A DNA stretch of 64,000 bases from Streptomyces sp. Je 1-369 (GTDB lineage Bacteria; Actinomycetota; Actinomycetes; Streptomycetales; Streptomycetaceae). Shown one piece after another: positions 37,116-46,296 of the stretch. The stretch covers positions 339,448 through 403,447 of the forward strand of contig NZ_CP101750.1 in assembly GCF_026810505.1 (NCBI RefSeq), in the 5' to 3' direction. Below the pieces are notes generated by a model. It saw only the letters and a program-made list of their open reading frames with translations. It ran no database searches and had not been told where the DNA came from. Position numbers and translations under genes: made by a program. Numbering within the stretch: position 1 is the first letter of the stretch; each line of letters starts with the position of its first letter.

Positions 37116-37430
37116 GTGGAAACGGAGGAGGAGCGCGGCGACCGCTACGCGGCAGGGAAGCGACGCACGCCCGTGACGCGGGAGGAGGCGGAGTGGGAGC
37201 TGACCCGGGGCACGCGGGTGTGTACGCACTGTCGGCCCGACAGCGAGCTCGGCGTACTGGAGTACGCGTCCCTCCTCCGCATCTGCCCGGCGGCTATCGA
37301 TCCAGCATGGGGAGCGCCATACCGCGTGGGCGGGTGGGCGCGGCGCAGACAGTTGATGCTCCGACAAGCCGCATGCCGCGTGCCACGCCCCGTACGGACA
37401 AGTCGTACGCTCGCTGTCCACGTTGTATGA
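37116..37430 (+). pseudogene. C-terminal remnant resembling DUF6233
   Basis: The frame reads AAGKRRTPVTREEAEWELTR and TRVCTHCRPDSELGVLEYA. The xCxHCRPDxxLGVL text is what I associate with the end of DUF6233 proteins of streptomycetes, which are normally about 150 residues with a conserved N-terminal part that is absent here. GTG at 37116 could serve as start but there is no ribosome-binding site. The tail after the motif is out of character and may be read-through. Confidence 0.4.
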
Positions 37431-37479
37431 CGTCCCACGACGTCGTATGACATCAGGCGTCGCGTCACGGGAGGCCCCA

Positions 37480-38454
37480 GTGAAGATCGTGCTGCCAGGA
37501 GGGACAGGTCAGGTGGGCGGCGTGCTGCGTCGCTCGTTGACCGCCGCGGGCCACGAGGTCGTGGTCCTGACCAGACGTCCGGGGCGGGACGGCGAAGTCC
37601 CATGGGACGGTCGTACGCTCGGCCCTTGGGCGGAGGCGATCGACGGCAGTGACGTCGTGGTCAATCTCGCGGGACGTAGCGTCAGTTGCCGCTACACCGA
37701 CGAGAACCTCCGCGCCATGATGGACTCGCGCGTCGACTCGGCCCGCATCGTGGGTGAGGCGATCGCCGCCGCCCGCAAACCTCCCCGGGTCTGGCTCCAG
37801 ATGAGCACCGCCACCATCTACGCCCACCGTTTCGACGCACCGAACGACGAGGCGACCGGCGCGATCGGCGGAGACGAACCCGGCCTCCCCGGCTACTGGT
37901 CCTACAGCGTCGAGATCGCACGGAACTGGGAGCGGGAGCAGGAGCGGGCCGCGACGCCGGACACGCGCAAGGTGGCCCTGCGGGCGGCGATGGTGATGAG
38001 CCCCGACCGCGGCGGCATTTTCGACTACCTGTCGTGGCTGGCGCGGCTCGGCCTCGGCGGGCCGGTCGCGGGTGGCGCCCAGTACGTGTCCTGGATCCAC
38101 GACCGTGATTTCGTCCGAGCCGTGGAGTTCCTGATCGACCGGGACGACATCACGGGGCCGGTCAATCTCGCGGCTCCCGGCCCGTTGCCGCAGCGGGAGT
38201 TCATGCGTGCGCTGCGCGGCGCCTGGGGCATGCCGGTCGGGCTGCCCGCGACGCGGTGGATGGCCGAGATCGGCGCCTTCGCTCTCCGCTCCGACACCGA
38301 ACTGCTCCTGAAGAGCCGCCGGGTGGTGCCCGGGCGCCTTGAGGACGCCGGGTTCACCTTCGACCACGGTGCCTGGCGGCAGGCGGCGGCCGACCTCGTA
38401 CGGCGGACGCGTCGTGAACGGTCCCGCCCACGACGAACGGCGGCACGTGCCTGA
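37480..38454 (+). CDS. TIGR01777 family NAD-dependent epimerase
   Basis: The 324-residue protein starts MKIVLPGGTGQVGGVLRRSL (GxxGxxG nucleotide loop) and has VVVNLAGRSVSCRYTDENLR, YSVEIARNWE, and the DUF1731 C-terminal region with KSRRVVPGRLEDAGF. These are extended short-chain dehydrogenases of the YfcH/SulA type; the natural substrate is unknown. GTG at 37480 has GGGAGG five bases upstream. A 9-bp hairpin lies about 160 bases after the stop. Confidence 0.9.
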   Translation: MKIVLPGGTGQVGGVLRRSLTAAGHEVVVLTRRPGRDGEVPWDGRTLGPWAEAIDGSDVVVNLAGRSVSCRYTDENLRAMMDSRVDSARIVGEAIAAARKPPRVWLQMSTATIYAHRFDAPNDEATGAIGGDEPGLPGYWSYSVEIARNWEREQERAATPDTRKVALRAAMVMSPDRGGIFDYLSWLARLGLGGPVAGGAQYVSWIHDRDFVRAVEFLIDRDDITGPVNLAAPGPLPQREFMRALRGAWGMPVGLPATRWMAEIGAFALRSDTELLLKSRRVVPGRLEDAGFTFDHGAWRQAAADLVRRTRRERSRPRRTAARA

Positions 38455-38614
38455 CCGCCCCTGGGTTGGAGATCGGCCCGCTCAAGCCGAGCATCGCCGT
38501 GACACCGGACCCGTGAGGGCGTTCGACCAGATCCTCACCGACGCCGACGCCGAAGCGAGGCCGGGCTCCAAGTCCAGCCCCAGGAGGACCGCATACGCGA
38601 CAAGGCTGTCCACT

Positions 38615-38642
38615 GAGTGCGGAAGCGATCCACTCCGCACTC
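38615..38642. terminator. hairpin between convergent genes
   Basis: GAGTGCGGA (38615-38623) pairs perfectly with TCCGCACTC (38634-38642) around a 10-base loop. It lies in the 290-base gap between the epimerase and a convergent GNAT gene, in which I find no gene, and may end transcription from either side. Confidence 0.5.
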
Positions 38643-38746
38643 CTGCGCACATCATCCAGTGGTGAAGTCGTCACCGACAGATCATCGCTGCTGCCACTGA
38701 CAACACGTCAGGGAGCATGTGGACTGCTGGTCGATTCGGTCCGAGC

Positions 38747-39313
38747 TCAACCGGACGGTGCGACCGAAGACCACACGCCGAACCACTGCTCGTCACCGAA
38801 CTCCTGGAACCGCTCCACCTCGACGAACCCCAGCTTCGCCGCGAGCCGCATCGAGCGGTCGTTGGCCGTCTGGGTGCACAGCACCACCGGCTCGCCGGGA
38901 CACACGTCGGCGAACCAGTCGAGCGCCGCCGCGCACGCCTCCGCGGCATACCCGCGCCCCCACGCACTCGGCAGGAGCATGTAACCGAGCTCGGCCTCTT
39001 CCGTCTTCTCGGCCTCTTCCGCATCTGTGCGCAGGTGTCCCGGACGTTCCGCGTCGCGCCGATCGAGCATGACCGTGCCGATCGGCGCCCCGTCGAGCTC
39101 GATCACGAAAGCGCCCGGGCGACGTGCGGGTATCTCCGGCACGGCACGTTCGAGCTCGTCACGCGGTCGAGGACCACCGAGATACGTGCGCACCTCCGAC
39201 GATGCGAACAGCTCGATGAACGCCGCACGATCTTGGGCCCGGGACTCACGGAGTACGAGTCGCTCGGTCCTTATCGGAGCGGGTGGCCAGGCGACGGTTC
39301 CGAGTTCAGCCAT
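38747..39313 (-). CDS. GNAT family N-acetyltransferase (RimJ/RimL-like)
   Basis: The 188-residue protein begins PIRTERLVLRESRAQDRAAF, the normal start of RimJ/RimL-type enzymes, then GAFVIELDGAPIGTVMLDRR, and LGYMLLPSAWGRGYAAEACA containing the acetyl-CoA loop WGRGYA, and ends NDRSMRLAAKLGFVEVERFQ. It probably acetylates an N-terminal or small-molecule amine. ATG at 39313 is favoured over 39322. An acidic insert (DAEEAEKTEEAE) precedes the core strand. Confidence 0.88.
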   Translation of the reverse strand: MAELGTVAWPPAPIRTERLVLRESRAQDRAAFIELFASSEVRTYLGGPRPRDELERAVPEIPARRPGAFVIELDGAPIGTVMLDRRDAERPGHLRTDAEEAEKTEEAELGYMLLPSAWGRGYAAEACAAALDWFADVCPGEPVVLCTQTANDRSMRLAAKLGFVEVERFQEFGDEQWFGVWSSVAPSG

Positions 39314-39495
39314 GGCGGGCAACCTATCGCACGCTCTCGGGGCCTCGTCGGTTCTCGTGCGGAGCAGTCGTGTCCGTCGCCGGGCAGACCCGCCTCAGCC
39401 GTCTCGGCCTTGCCATATGGTGATGTGGTGACGCAGGCTTCGTTTCCCGCCCGCACCGCCTGCCGGTACTTCCGGTAACACCCCCGTAGCCACGT

Positions 39496-40059
39496 TCAGT
39501 ACGCCAGGTCAAGGAGAGCCCAGACCTGACGGCCCTCCTCGGTCATCTCCGTACCGCAGCTCGCCACGCCACCCAACTCCTGCAGTTCCCGCATGATCTG
39601 TCTGTCGAGCTCCAACGGCGGAGGAGCAGCCTCGGTGTCGCCTCCTGGCAGGCGGGGTCGGTGGCCCAGGACAAGGATGAGGGCCTGTCCGTCCTGTTCC
39701 GCGAGATGGAGACTGACCTGTCGTCCGCCGTCGGCCACGACGGTCGTGACGAGATGGCGGACCAGGGCCTCGAGGCTGGGCGGCGGCTTGAGGCCCCACT
39801 TCGTCAGCCGTCCGCTCACCTCCGTGAACGCCTTTCCTGCGGCCCAAGGCTGCGCTTCCAGCGTCCAGTTTCCTCCCTGCCGGTTCTTCATCACGGGTCG
39901 CCCGCCCCGCCCGCAGCGCTGCGGCACGGGCAGCGAGGGGGCTGTCAGACGAGTCTGTGGCGGAGGCGGGGACGGCGGTTTCTTCGGGGGCGGAGGCGTC
40001 TTCGGCGGGTAGTCGGGACGCGGTCGGCTCGCCTCGGGGTCCGGGTGCGGCGTTTCCAT
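39496..40059 (-). CDS. degenerate histidine-kinase-like ATPase domain protein
   Basis: The 187-residue protein has a proline/lysine-rich N-terminus (residues 1-45, PPKTPPPPKKPPSPPPP) and then a domain that follows the layout of RsbW/SpoIIAB-type ATPases: SLEALVRHLVTTVVADGG in the N-box position, VSLHLAEQDGQALILVLG, and IMRELQELGGVASCGTEMTE with VWALLDL at the end. The N-box asparagine and G-boxes needed for ATP are missing, so it probably binds a partner rather than phosphorylating it. ATG 40059 has only a weak upstream site. Confidence 0.55.
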   Translation of the reverse strand: METPHPDPEASRPRPDYPPKTPPPPKKPPSPPPPQTRLTAPSLPVPQRCGRGGRPVMKNRQGGNWTLEAQPWAAGKAFTEVSGRLTKWGLKPPPSLEALVRHLVTTVVADGGRQVSLHLAEQDGQALILVLGHRPRLPGGDTEAAPPPLELDRQIMRELQELGGVASCGTEMTEEGRQVWALLDLAY

Positions 40060-40258
40060 GTCGGCCTCCAGGCGCGTCGCGGCCAGTTGCTCAGCTTGTC
40101 CCCGAAGCCGAATCTATCGGCACCGCACGCTGCCCGAGGGGCTGACAGCGATCCCGAGTGGGGCTCATCACTGAGGCTGAGCCGACCGGAGCTACGTTAA
40201 ACGCCCGCTGAGGATGGCGGTGCCCTTTGCCCTACTCCAGCAACCGCTACAACAACCG

Positions 40259-40876
40259 CTACAGCAAGCCAAGTCCCAACCGCAGGCCCAGAGCGCACAA
40301 CGCCACCCCGCACACTCGGTTGATCCACATCATCGCCCGGGGCCCGAAGCGGTTTCGGCAGGAGCCCACCAGCGCGGTCAGCGCGTGGAACCACACCGCC
40401 GACGCCGCGGCCATGCCGATGATGAAGAGGGGCACCTCCCCGTCTCCCAACTGGGCGCGAAAACCGCCGAGGAGAAGCGTGCCGTCAAGGATGGCCTGTG
40501 GGTTGAACCAGGTGAGGGTGAACGCGGCGACCGCCACCCTGCTCCAGGCGTACGAGTGGGTGACGCCCTGCCCGGTTTTTCCGTCCGCGTCCTGCTCGGC
40601 ACGGCTCCGCGCCAGGTTGACGCCGATCCAGAGCAGATAGGCGCACCCCACCACGGTCATGGCGGTGCTGAGCCAGGGGAACCATTCGAGGACGGCTCCA
40701 AGGCCGTACAGGCAGGCCAGCGCCAGGGTGATGTCCATCGCCGTGACGGCGAGGGCGACCCGCACGGACATCCGTAGCGGGCCGCCCGAGGCGGACTGGA
40801 TCACGTAGACGTTCTGTGCGCCGATGGGCGCCGCGTAGGCGAAGCCCAGGGCGAAGCCTTCCAGCACAGGAGTCAT
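40259..40876 (-). CDS. LysE/ArgO family amino acid exporter
   Basis: The 205-residue protein has six membrane helices and the LysE pattern FALGFAYAAPIGAQNVYVIQ at the N-terminus, ITLALACLYGLGAVLEWFPW, AYLLWIGVNLARS, and FTLTWFNPQAILDGTLLLGG. LysE proteins export basic amino acids or related compounds. It follows the desaturase gene by 16 bases, so the two are co-transcribed. The exported substrate may therefore be an amino acid acted on by the desaturase-like enzyme. Confidence 0.9.
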   Translation of the reverse strand: MTPVLEGFALGFAYAAPIGAQNVYVIQSASGGPLRMSVRVALAVTAMDITLALACLYGLGAVLEWFPWLSTAMTVVGCAYLLWIGVNLARSRAEQDADGKTGQGVTHSYAWSRVAVAAFTLTWFNPQAILDGTLLLGGFRAQLGDGEVPLFIIGMAAASAVWFHALTALVGSCRNRFGPRAMMWINRVCGVALCALGLRLGLGLL

Positions 40877-40892
40877 ACGGAGTCGCCCGAGG

Positions 40893-41852
40893 TCATGCTG
40901 CCGGTATCGGGGAGGACGGGCGCAGCGCGCGGCGCAGCACGTCGCGGTAGAACTCGCCATAGGAACCGCAGTAGTTCTCGATGTGGTCGACCATGTGCGG
41001 GTGCATCTGCGGCAGTTTGTTGATGGGGGTTCCCATGCGCACGTGGTGCTCGACATGGAAATTGTTCCCGTTGGTGAGCCAGAAGGAGAACCAGCCGCCG
41101 CGAATGGAGCGGGTGTTCTTGAAGACGTCCTGGGTCGAACGGTCGCAGAAGATGTGCTCCGGCAGCTCGATCAGGAAGTGGATGGGCTCTGCGAAAAGCA
41201 GCGGGATGAGCCAGAGGGTCAGGATGAGCGGCGATCCGGTCCACCATGAGAGCAGCCCGAGTGCCGCTGTCGCTGCCAGCGTCGTGCGGTACTCCGTGCG
41301 GATGCGGCCGTGCACCGCCGGGTTGGTGATGACCTCGTCGTACGTGGTACGCGGTGACAGCGAGCGTGCGACGTCCACACCGGTCTCGAACCAGCGGCGC
41401 ACGTTGAACGCCGAGCTGGCGAGGGTCCACAGCGTCAGCCTCTCGACCGCCGCGTAGTCGAAGAACTCAGTGTCCTTGTCCGTGCCCAAGTACCTGTGGT
41501 GCAGCAGGTGCAGCGCTCGGTAGCGCGAGTAGGACACCAGCAGGGGCGCGCCCAGTGCGGTGCCGACCACCCGGTTCTTCCGTGCGGAGCGGAACCCCGT
41601 GCCGTGCAGTGCTTGGTGCTGCAACTCCACCGCGTGGGCGTAGACGAGGCCGAGCAGCAATTGTGCCGGGACAGCCGCCGGCCAACCGTGGGTGAGGATC
41701 CAGAAGCAGGAAATCGCTGCCAGCGCGCCTGCCAGAGCTACCTTACTCGCGAATATCCGAGAGTCCCGTAACGTGAATTTCTTTACTTCCGTCGGTATTT
41801 CGAGGCGAGCAGCACGTTGGGACGAGCTACTCACCAATGAGTGATTTGCCAT
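40893..41852 (-). CDS. fatty-acid-desaturase-family diiron protein
   Basis: The 319-residue membrane protein has the histidine boxes of the desaturase/hydroxylase superfamily: ELQHQALHGTG, HLLHHRYLGTD and NNFHVEHHVRMG, plus hydrophobic pairs around residues 35-70 and 205-235. Such enzymes use oxygen and a diiron centre to desaturate or hydroxylate lipids, and some relatives act on amino acids or small molecules. No electron-donor domain is fused. Its pairing with a LysE exporter is what makes a non-lipid substrate worth considering. Confidence 0.85.
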   Translation of the reverse strand: MANHSLVSSSSQRAARLEIPTEVKKFTLRDSRIFASKVALAGALAAISCFWILTHGWPAAVPAQLLLGLVYAHAVELQHQALHGTGFRSARKNRVVGTALGAPLLVSYSRYRALHLLHHRYLGTDKDTEFFDYAAVERLTLWTLASSAFNVRRWFETGVDVARSLSPRTTYDEVITNPAVHGRIRTEYRTTLAATAALGLLSWWTGSPLILTLWLIPLLFAEPIHFLIELPEHIFCDRSTQDVFKNTRSIRGGWFSFWLTNGNNFHVEHHVRMGTPINKLPQMHPHMVDHIENYCGSYGEFYRDVLRRALRPSSPIPAA

Positions 41853-42178
41853 GTCTTGCGGCCCCCGTTGCGAATTTCTCGTGACTCTTCCATCACCATC
41901 ACCATCGTCATCACCGGATTTTCGACACAGGAGTGGTCACATTCCGGTTATGGAGGGAGGATGATATCGGGCCAGTATGCGGCTATGGCCCCTAGTCTGT
42001 CGTCGCCCATATGCAGTCTCTTGAGAGGCACCTTGTGGCGTGGGCCGCCTACGACATGGCCAGGGTGCGGGGTGGGGCGACGCCGATATGGGACATCGCG
42101 CCCTCTCCCTGCCGCAGTTCAGCGTCATCGTCCTTTGACACCCGGGGCGGAGTTGTGGGCGAGCCTTGCGGAGGCCCA
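41853..42178. other. intergenic stretch with promoter of the desaturase operon
   Basis: Part of this 326-base gap is AT-richer (41870-41960) and contains a CCATCAC repeat (three units, 41890-41915). No gene is supported; the + frame starting at 42012 has no ribosome-binding site. Confidence 0.45.
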
Positions 42179-42736
42179 TCAAGAGCTACGGACGAAATGC
42201 GGCCCGGGAGCCCAACCGGTGGCGGCCAGCACCTCCCGCGCGATATCGACGACCGCCCTCCCGTCCGTCACCACGCGCACCGTGTCCGCGGCAGCCCGCT
42301 GGTCCAGAATCCGCGCCTTGCGGGCACTTCCTTCGAGTTCCTGCTCCAGCTCCGAGCCGAGTTCTCGGCCCACCAGCCGCTCGCGGGCGGTGGTGTCGGA
42401 GGCGGTGAGCAGGACTCGTACGATCCCGGCTCCACGCCCCATCGCACGCTCGAACATGCCCGTCGTCTCTGGAAGCACGCTCATGGTGTTCGTGTAGATC
42501 AGGCGTCGGTAGCCGCGTTGAGCGAAGTTCGCCCACACCGCTGTGAGGTTGCTCTCGGTGATCTCAGCGCGGTGCGGATCTCCCTCCGGTGCTGGATGCA
42601 CCTGTCCCATGAAGTCACCGTCGATGATCGCGTGAGCGACCGCCGCGGAGCGCAACAGCGCCGAAACCTCCCATCCGACCGTCGTCTTGCCGACACCGGC
42701 ACGTCCCCCCATGAGCAGTACTTCCGCATGATCCAT
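42179..42736 (-). CDS. P-loop NTPase, adenylate-kinase-like
   Basis: The 185-residue protein has Walker A GGRAGVGKTT near the N-terminus, then AHAIIDGDFMGQVHPAPEGD, a kinase-like DGD motif, RLIYTNTMSVLPETTG and a C-terminal helix region DIAREVLAATGW. The size and DGD motif resemble nucleoside or small-molecule kinases such as shikimate- or chloramphenicol-phosphotransferase-like proteins; the substrate cannot be named. It is divergent from the dehydratase gene. Confidence 0.75.
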   Translation of the reverse strand: MDHAEVLLMGGRAGVGKTTVGWEVSALLRSAAVAHAIIDGDFMGQVHPAPEGDPHRAEITESNLTAVWANFAQRGYRRLIYTNTMSVLPETTGMFERAMGRGAGIVRVLLTASDTTARERLVGRELGSELEQELEGSARKARILDQRAAADTVRVVTDGRAVVDIAREVLAATGWAPGPHFVRSS

Positions 42737-42866
42737 GAGGCCAGCGTGCCAGCGGGCGATCACCTCACGCGATCCGATATCGGTCCAGCCGCCTGATCCC
42801 GGCCCCATCTCGACCCACGTATTGTGCAGACGAAGACGGCGTACGACGTAACGTGGAGGGGGCGCC

Positions 42867-43847
42867 ATGATCGGTGTCGAGGAGCTGGAGGCCGCGGCGG
42901 CCAGGATCGCCGGGCACGTGGTGCGTACACCCACGCTGCCCAGTCCGGGGCTGAGCGCACTGCTCGGAGTGCCGGTTACCGTAAAGCTCGAACTGCTGCA
43001 GCGCAGTGGCTCGTTCAAGGCGCGGGGTGCCGTCGCGAAGCTGCTCACGCTGACCGGCGAACAGCGCGCGGCCGGCGTGGTGGCGGTGTCCGGCGGCAAT
43101 CACGGTGTCGCCGTGGCGGAGATGTCGGCCGCGCTGGGCGTGCGAGCCACGGTGGTCATGCCGCAGGCCGCCCCCGCACGTTCCGTGGCCAAGGCCCGTG
43201 CTGCCGGGGCCGACGTCCGGCTGACCCCCACCATGGCCGAGGCGTTCGCCCTCATGGAGCGGCTCGAGGCCGAGGGCCTGACGCTCCTGCATCCGTTCGC
43301 CGACCCGGTGGTGATCGCGGGGCAGGGCACCGTGGGGCTCGAACTCCACGAGGACGCGGACGACTTGACGGATGTGCTCGTCTCCATCGGCGGTGGCGGA
43401 CTGATCGCCGGTGTGGCGGCGGCACTGCGGGCGCGGCGGCCCGGAGTGCGGGTGTGGGGTGTGGAGACCGTCGGCGCCGACGCGATGTCGCAGGCGCTGA
43501 CCCACGGCGGTCCGGTGCAGGTGGATGTGGACACGCGGATCACCACGCTCGGTGCGCCCACGGTGTCACCGCTGACCTACACCATGGTGCGCGACCTGGT
43601 CGACGAGGTACTGGTCGTACCGGAAGCGGACGCCTTCGCCGGTGTCCGGGAGCTGGCCGAACACGCGAAGGTCTGGGCCGAACCCGCGGCCGGCTGCCTC
43701 CTCCCTGCCGCCCGGCGCGTCCTCGCCAAGACCGGGGACGAGACGCGGCTCGGCCTGGTCATCTGCGGCGGCAATGCCTCGGTGGAGGACGTGATGGCGT
43801 ACGGGGGCCAGCCGCCGCTCTCGCTGTCGCCGTTCCCAGGAGGGTGA
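42867..43847 (+). CDS. threonine/serine dehydratase-like PLP enzyme
   Basis: The 326-residue fold-type II PLP protein has the PLP lysine in RSGSFKARGAVAKLL, the phosphate-binding glycine loop as SIGGGGLIAGVAAALR, and a C-terminal GLVICGGNASVEDV. It lacks the regulatory ACT domain of biosynthetic threonine deaminase and is close to the catabolic or racemase-like short form, so it may deaminate serine or threonine or racemise serine. GGAGGGGG lies six bases before the ATG. Confidence 0.88.
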   Translation: MIGVEELEAAAARIAGHVVRTPTLPSPGLSALLGVPVTVKLELLQRSGSFKARGAVAKLLTLTGEQRAAGVVAVSGGNHGVAVAEMSAALGVRATVVMPQAAPARSVAKARAAGADVRLTPTMAEAFALMERLEAEGLTLLHPFADPVVIAGQGTVGLELHEDADDLTDVLVSIGGGGLIAGVAAALRARRPGVRVWGVETVGADAMSQALTHGGPVQVDVDTRITTLGAPTVSPLTYTMVRDLVDEVLVVPEADAFAGVRELAEHAKVWAEPAAGCLLPAARRVLAKTGDETRLGLVICGGNASVEDVMAYGGQPPLSLSPFPGG

Positions 43848-43872
43848 GCTCAGTTACCTCGTCGGCGGGGCA

Positions 43873-44604
43873 TCACCAGTCGATGTGTGCCTCGATCCAG
43901 CGGTCCAGCCCCTCCGTGTCGTCCGCGAGCGGCAACTCGGGGGCCATGTTGAGGGGCGAAGCGGCGAGTTGCAGATGGGTGAGGTAGCCGTACGGGCCAT
44001 TGTCCGCGTGGGGGCCCACGATCACGGCCTGTGTGGCGGTACGCCATATCCGGTGCGGCATCGGTGGGCCTGTCACTACGGCGGCGTCGCTGGTGACCGT
44101 CCGCTCCGGAGTGGCCCCCAGGTGAGTGGACACGGCGTCCGCGGCCCGGTCGAGCACCTCGACGCACTCCTCCAGTGTGGACGCGCGTCGGACGGTCCAG
44201 CCCGCGGCCGAGCCCCAGTCGTCCACACGTTTGCCCAGCCAAGGCATGTTGACGAGATCCTCGTCGTCCGGGTCGAGGGGATACAGCTCCCCGAACACCA
44301 GGAAACTCCGCGCTTCCGGGTCTCCGAAAGGGGTGTCGCCCTCGGTGCACAACGGGTGCCCGAAGCCCGTGCGGTAGGAGTCTGTCAGGCAGTCGTGTTC
44401 CCAACCCCACCCGCGTGCGCGCAGAACGGTGTCGAGCGCGTCGAAGTCGTCCGCGGGCGCCGGTTGTTCCGGCAGGGCCAGGAACTCTGCCACGGCGGCC
44501 GGGGTCAAGGGGCAGTGAGCCAGGGCGTGCACGGGGACGGACATGGATGTGGGGGCGGACATGGGGGTCGGCTCGGGGCTGGGCATGAGGGTCAGGCTAG
44601 GCAT
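43873..44604 (-). CDS. conserved hypothetical protein, 243 residues
   Basis: A soluble acidic protein with no signal or membrane segment. Recognisable text includes FDALDTVLRARGWGWEHDCL, GDPEARSFLVFGELYPLDPD and MPHRIWRTATQAVIVGPHAD. The N-terminus holds four candidate ATG codons in a Met/Pro/Ser repeat (44604, 44586, 44562, 44544) from a tandem GGGCATG-like repeat, so the start is uncertain by up to 20 residues. No function assignable. Confidence 0.65.
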   Translation of the reverse strand: MPSLTLMPSPEPTPMSAPTSMSVPVHALAHCPLTPAAVAEFLALPEQPAPADDFDALDTVLRARGWGWEHDCLTDSYRTGFGHPLCTEGDTPFGDPEARSFLVFGELYPLDPDDEDLVNMPWLGKRVDDWGSAAGWTVRRASTLEECVEVLDRAADAVSTHLGATPERTVTSDAAVVTGPPMPHRIWRTATQAVIVGPHADNGPYGYLTHLQLAASPLNMAPELPLADDTEGLDRWIEAHIDW

Positions 44605-44735
44605 GTCCGTGGATCTTGTCGACGGTCGCGAGGCGCCGGCGGAGGGAAGCGTATGAGGGAGAAGCTGCTGGCCGCGAGGACGGCAGGGGGTGCCCTGCCG
44701 ACCTGCGGCGGATCCAGCGGCTGCTCGACGGGCAG

Positions 44736-45551
44736 TCAGGGGCGGGGCAGCGAGGTGTTGGTGATCGGCAGGTTCTGTTCCTTGCCCTGCACGTAGAGGT
44801 CTCGGGGGGCCGTACGGAGACGGAACGCGTCGTCGTCGCGCGAAACCCGCACGGACAGTACGAAGAAGCCGTCGTCCTCGGCCGTCGTCTTCACGTGGTA
44901 CTGGCTCTCCCAGTACGTCTGCAGGAAGACCTCCGTGCCGCCCGGGTCGACGCCCTTGGGGAGGTCGACTCTGCCCTGGACGGTGAGGATGTCCCCCGCC
45001 TTAACCTTCGTCTTGTTGACCTTGTAGCTGAGCGAGCTCGGCTTGGCGTCGGCGTACACGGTGGTGTCCGCGAAGTAGCCGTCCTGCGGGGTGTTGGGGT
45101 CGCCGTCCTCGTCGTACTGGGCCGTGATCTGTACGTCCTGCTCGACGTTGAGCAGGCTGCTGCCGCTGACGTGGTCGATCTCGACGTCGGGCAGGGTGAA
45201 CTTCCCGTTGGCGTCGCTCACCGGCGTGCCAAGGTCCCGGGGCTCGTAGTAGTTGGGGTCGATCGGGTCGCCCCACGGGTTCCAGGTCGTGAAGCGGACG
45301 ACCTCCTGGAGCGTGACCGGAATGCCGGGCGCGGGCGTGCCGTCGGCCTTGGTGACGGTGCCGGTCACGTCGACCTTGCGGTCGTCGTAAGCGGTTTTGG
45401 CCGGGTCGGTGCTCACCGTCAGCACATAGGCGTCGCCGGGTGCTGGGGACCTGGACTCGGCGGTCGCGGTGGGGATGGACAGGGCGCCTGCGACGAGGAG
45501 CAGCGCGGCGGTGGCGGCCAGCCGCGTCGGCAGGAGGTTTCTGGACATCAT
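44736..45551 (-). CDS. secreted Ig-like-domain hypothetical protein
   Basis: The 271-residue precursor has a Sec signal (RNLLPTRLAATAALLLVAGA ... TATA) and two beta-sandwich-like halves: VDVTGTVTKADGTPAPGIPVTLQE with VSDANGKFTLPDVEI, and VKAGDILTVQGRVDLPKGVDPG with DGFFVLSVRVS. This resembles tandem CarboxypepD_reg/Ig-like modules of secreted streptomycete proteins of unknown function. GGAG lies seven bases before the ATG. Confidence 0.75.
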   Translation of the reverse strand: MMSRNLLPTRLAATAALLLVAGALSIPTATAESRSPAPGDAYVLTVSTDPAKTAYDDRKVDVTGTVTKADGTPAPGIPVTLQEVVRFTTWNPWGDPIDPNYYEPRDLGTPVSDANGKFTLPDVEIDHVSGSSLLNVEQDVQITAQYDEDGDPNTPQDGYFADTTVYADAKPSSLSYKVNKTKVKAGDILTVQGRVDLPKGVDPGGTEVFLQTYWESQYHVKTTAEDDGFFVLSVRVSRDDDAFRLRTAPRDLYVQGKEQNLPITNTSLPRP

Positions 45552-46051
45552 GTGGACAACTCCATTGGCGGGTCAGGTCTGCGGGAGGGGTGCAACTGGT
45601 GCACCTGGTGCAGCTGTTGCCTTGGCGACGCCGGGTTCGCTCGCCGCGGGGCAGTTGAGCCGTCGAGCAGCTGCGTGATGCACCGGGTTCGACAGGTCGA
45701 CCCCTAAGGGAGTTGTCCGCCCTGCGGCCGCCGTTACAGGGCTGTGGCGAAGGGGCGATTTATCCCGTTTACTGCTTCAACTCGTCCTTGACCGCAGAAC
45801 ACCGCGTGTTCATCGTCGGCCGGGTGCAGTGGGTGCGGCTCGTGCCGATGTCGGTCCGCCGGATCCACACCTCGCCCCCGGCAGTGCCGCCCTTCCACGC
45901 CACCCGGAGGCCGCTCAGGGCTGATGCGTCGCGATCGCCCCTATGACCCCTTCTTGAACCTCTTACTCTCGTCGGACGCACATAGAAGTCGGACGGGTGA
46001 ACCTGCACCCCGCACCGAACTGCCGCCGCCCTGAGCTGCGTCGACCCCGAC
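45552..46051. other. 500-base gap with a possible gene fragment
   Basis: Most of this stretch has no supportable gene. On the minus strand about 45769-45919 a frame reads LRVAWKGGTAGGEVWIRRTD and DIGTSRTHCTRPTMNTRCSA to TAA with strongly GC-rich third positions, as in real coding DNA, but upstream the bias vanishes and no start is found. I take it for the end of a lost gene. Confidence 0.35.
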
Positions 46052-46282
46052 ATGAACAGCCGTGATCTTCATCTGACGGAACCGGGCACGGCCCGGATCA
46101 CCATCCACGCCGGTGACGAGCACACCGTGACCGTGCTCGCCTACGCGATCGCCGCGCATCTCAACGCGACCGGCCCCTCCGAGCCGCACACGGTTCCGGG
46201 GGAGGGCGGGATCGCGGTCACCCTGTACGCCTCGACGCGTGCCACCGGCGGACCGTCCGCGGCCTGGTTCGGACAGAGATGA
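46052..46282 (+). CDS. DUF6207 family protein
   Basis: The 76-residue protein reads LHLTEPGTARITIHAGDEHT and ATGPSEPHTVPGEGGIAVTL with a short tail, matching DUF6207, a small actinobacterial family (EPG ... PGExG) of unknown function. The ATG at 46052 is the family start. It converges on the next gene with 14 bases between stops. Confidence 0.72.
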   Translation: MNSRDLHLTEPGTARITIHAGDEHTVTVLAYAIAAHLNATGPSEPHTVPGEGGIAVTLYASTRATGGPSAAWFGQR

Positions 46283-46296
46283 CGGTCACGGTGACG

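Noticed and set aside
38455..38746. Short + frame AFDQILTDADAEARPGSK as a gene
   Set aside because: No start with ribosome-binding site and no recognisable domain; treated as intergenic with a hairpin.
41889..41915. CATCAC repeats considered as a CRISPR-like or His-tag-like element
   Set aside because: Only about four short units with no spacers; a simple repeat.
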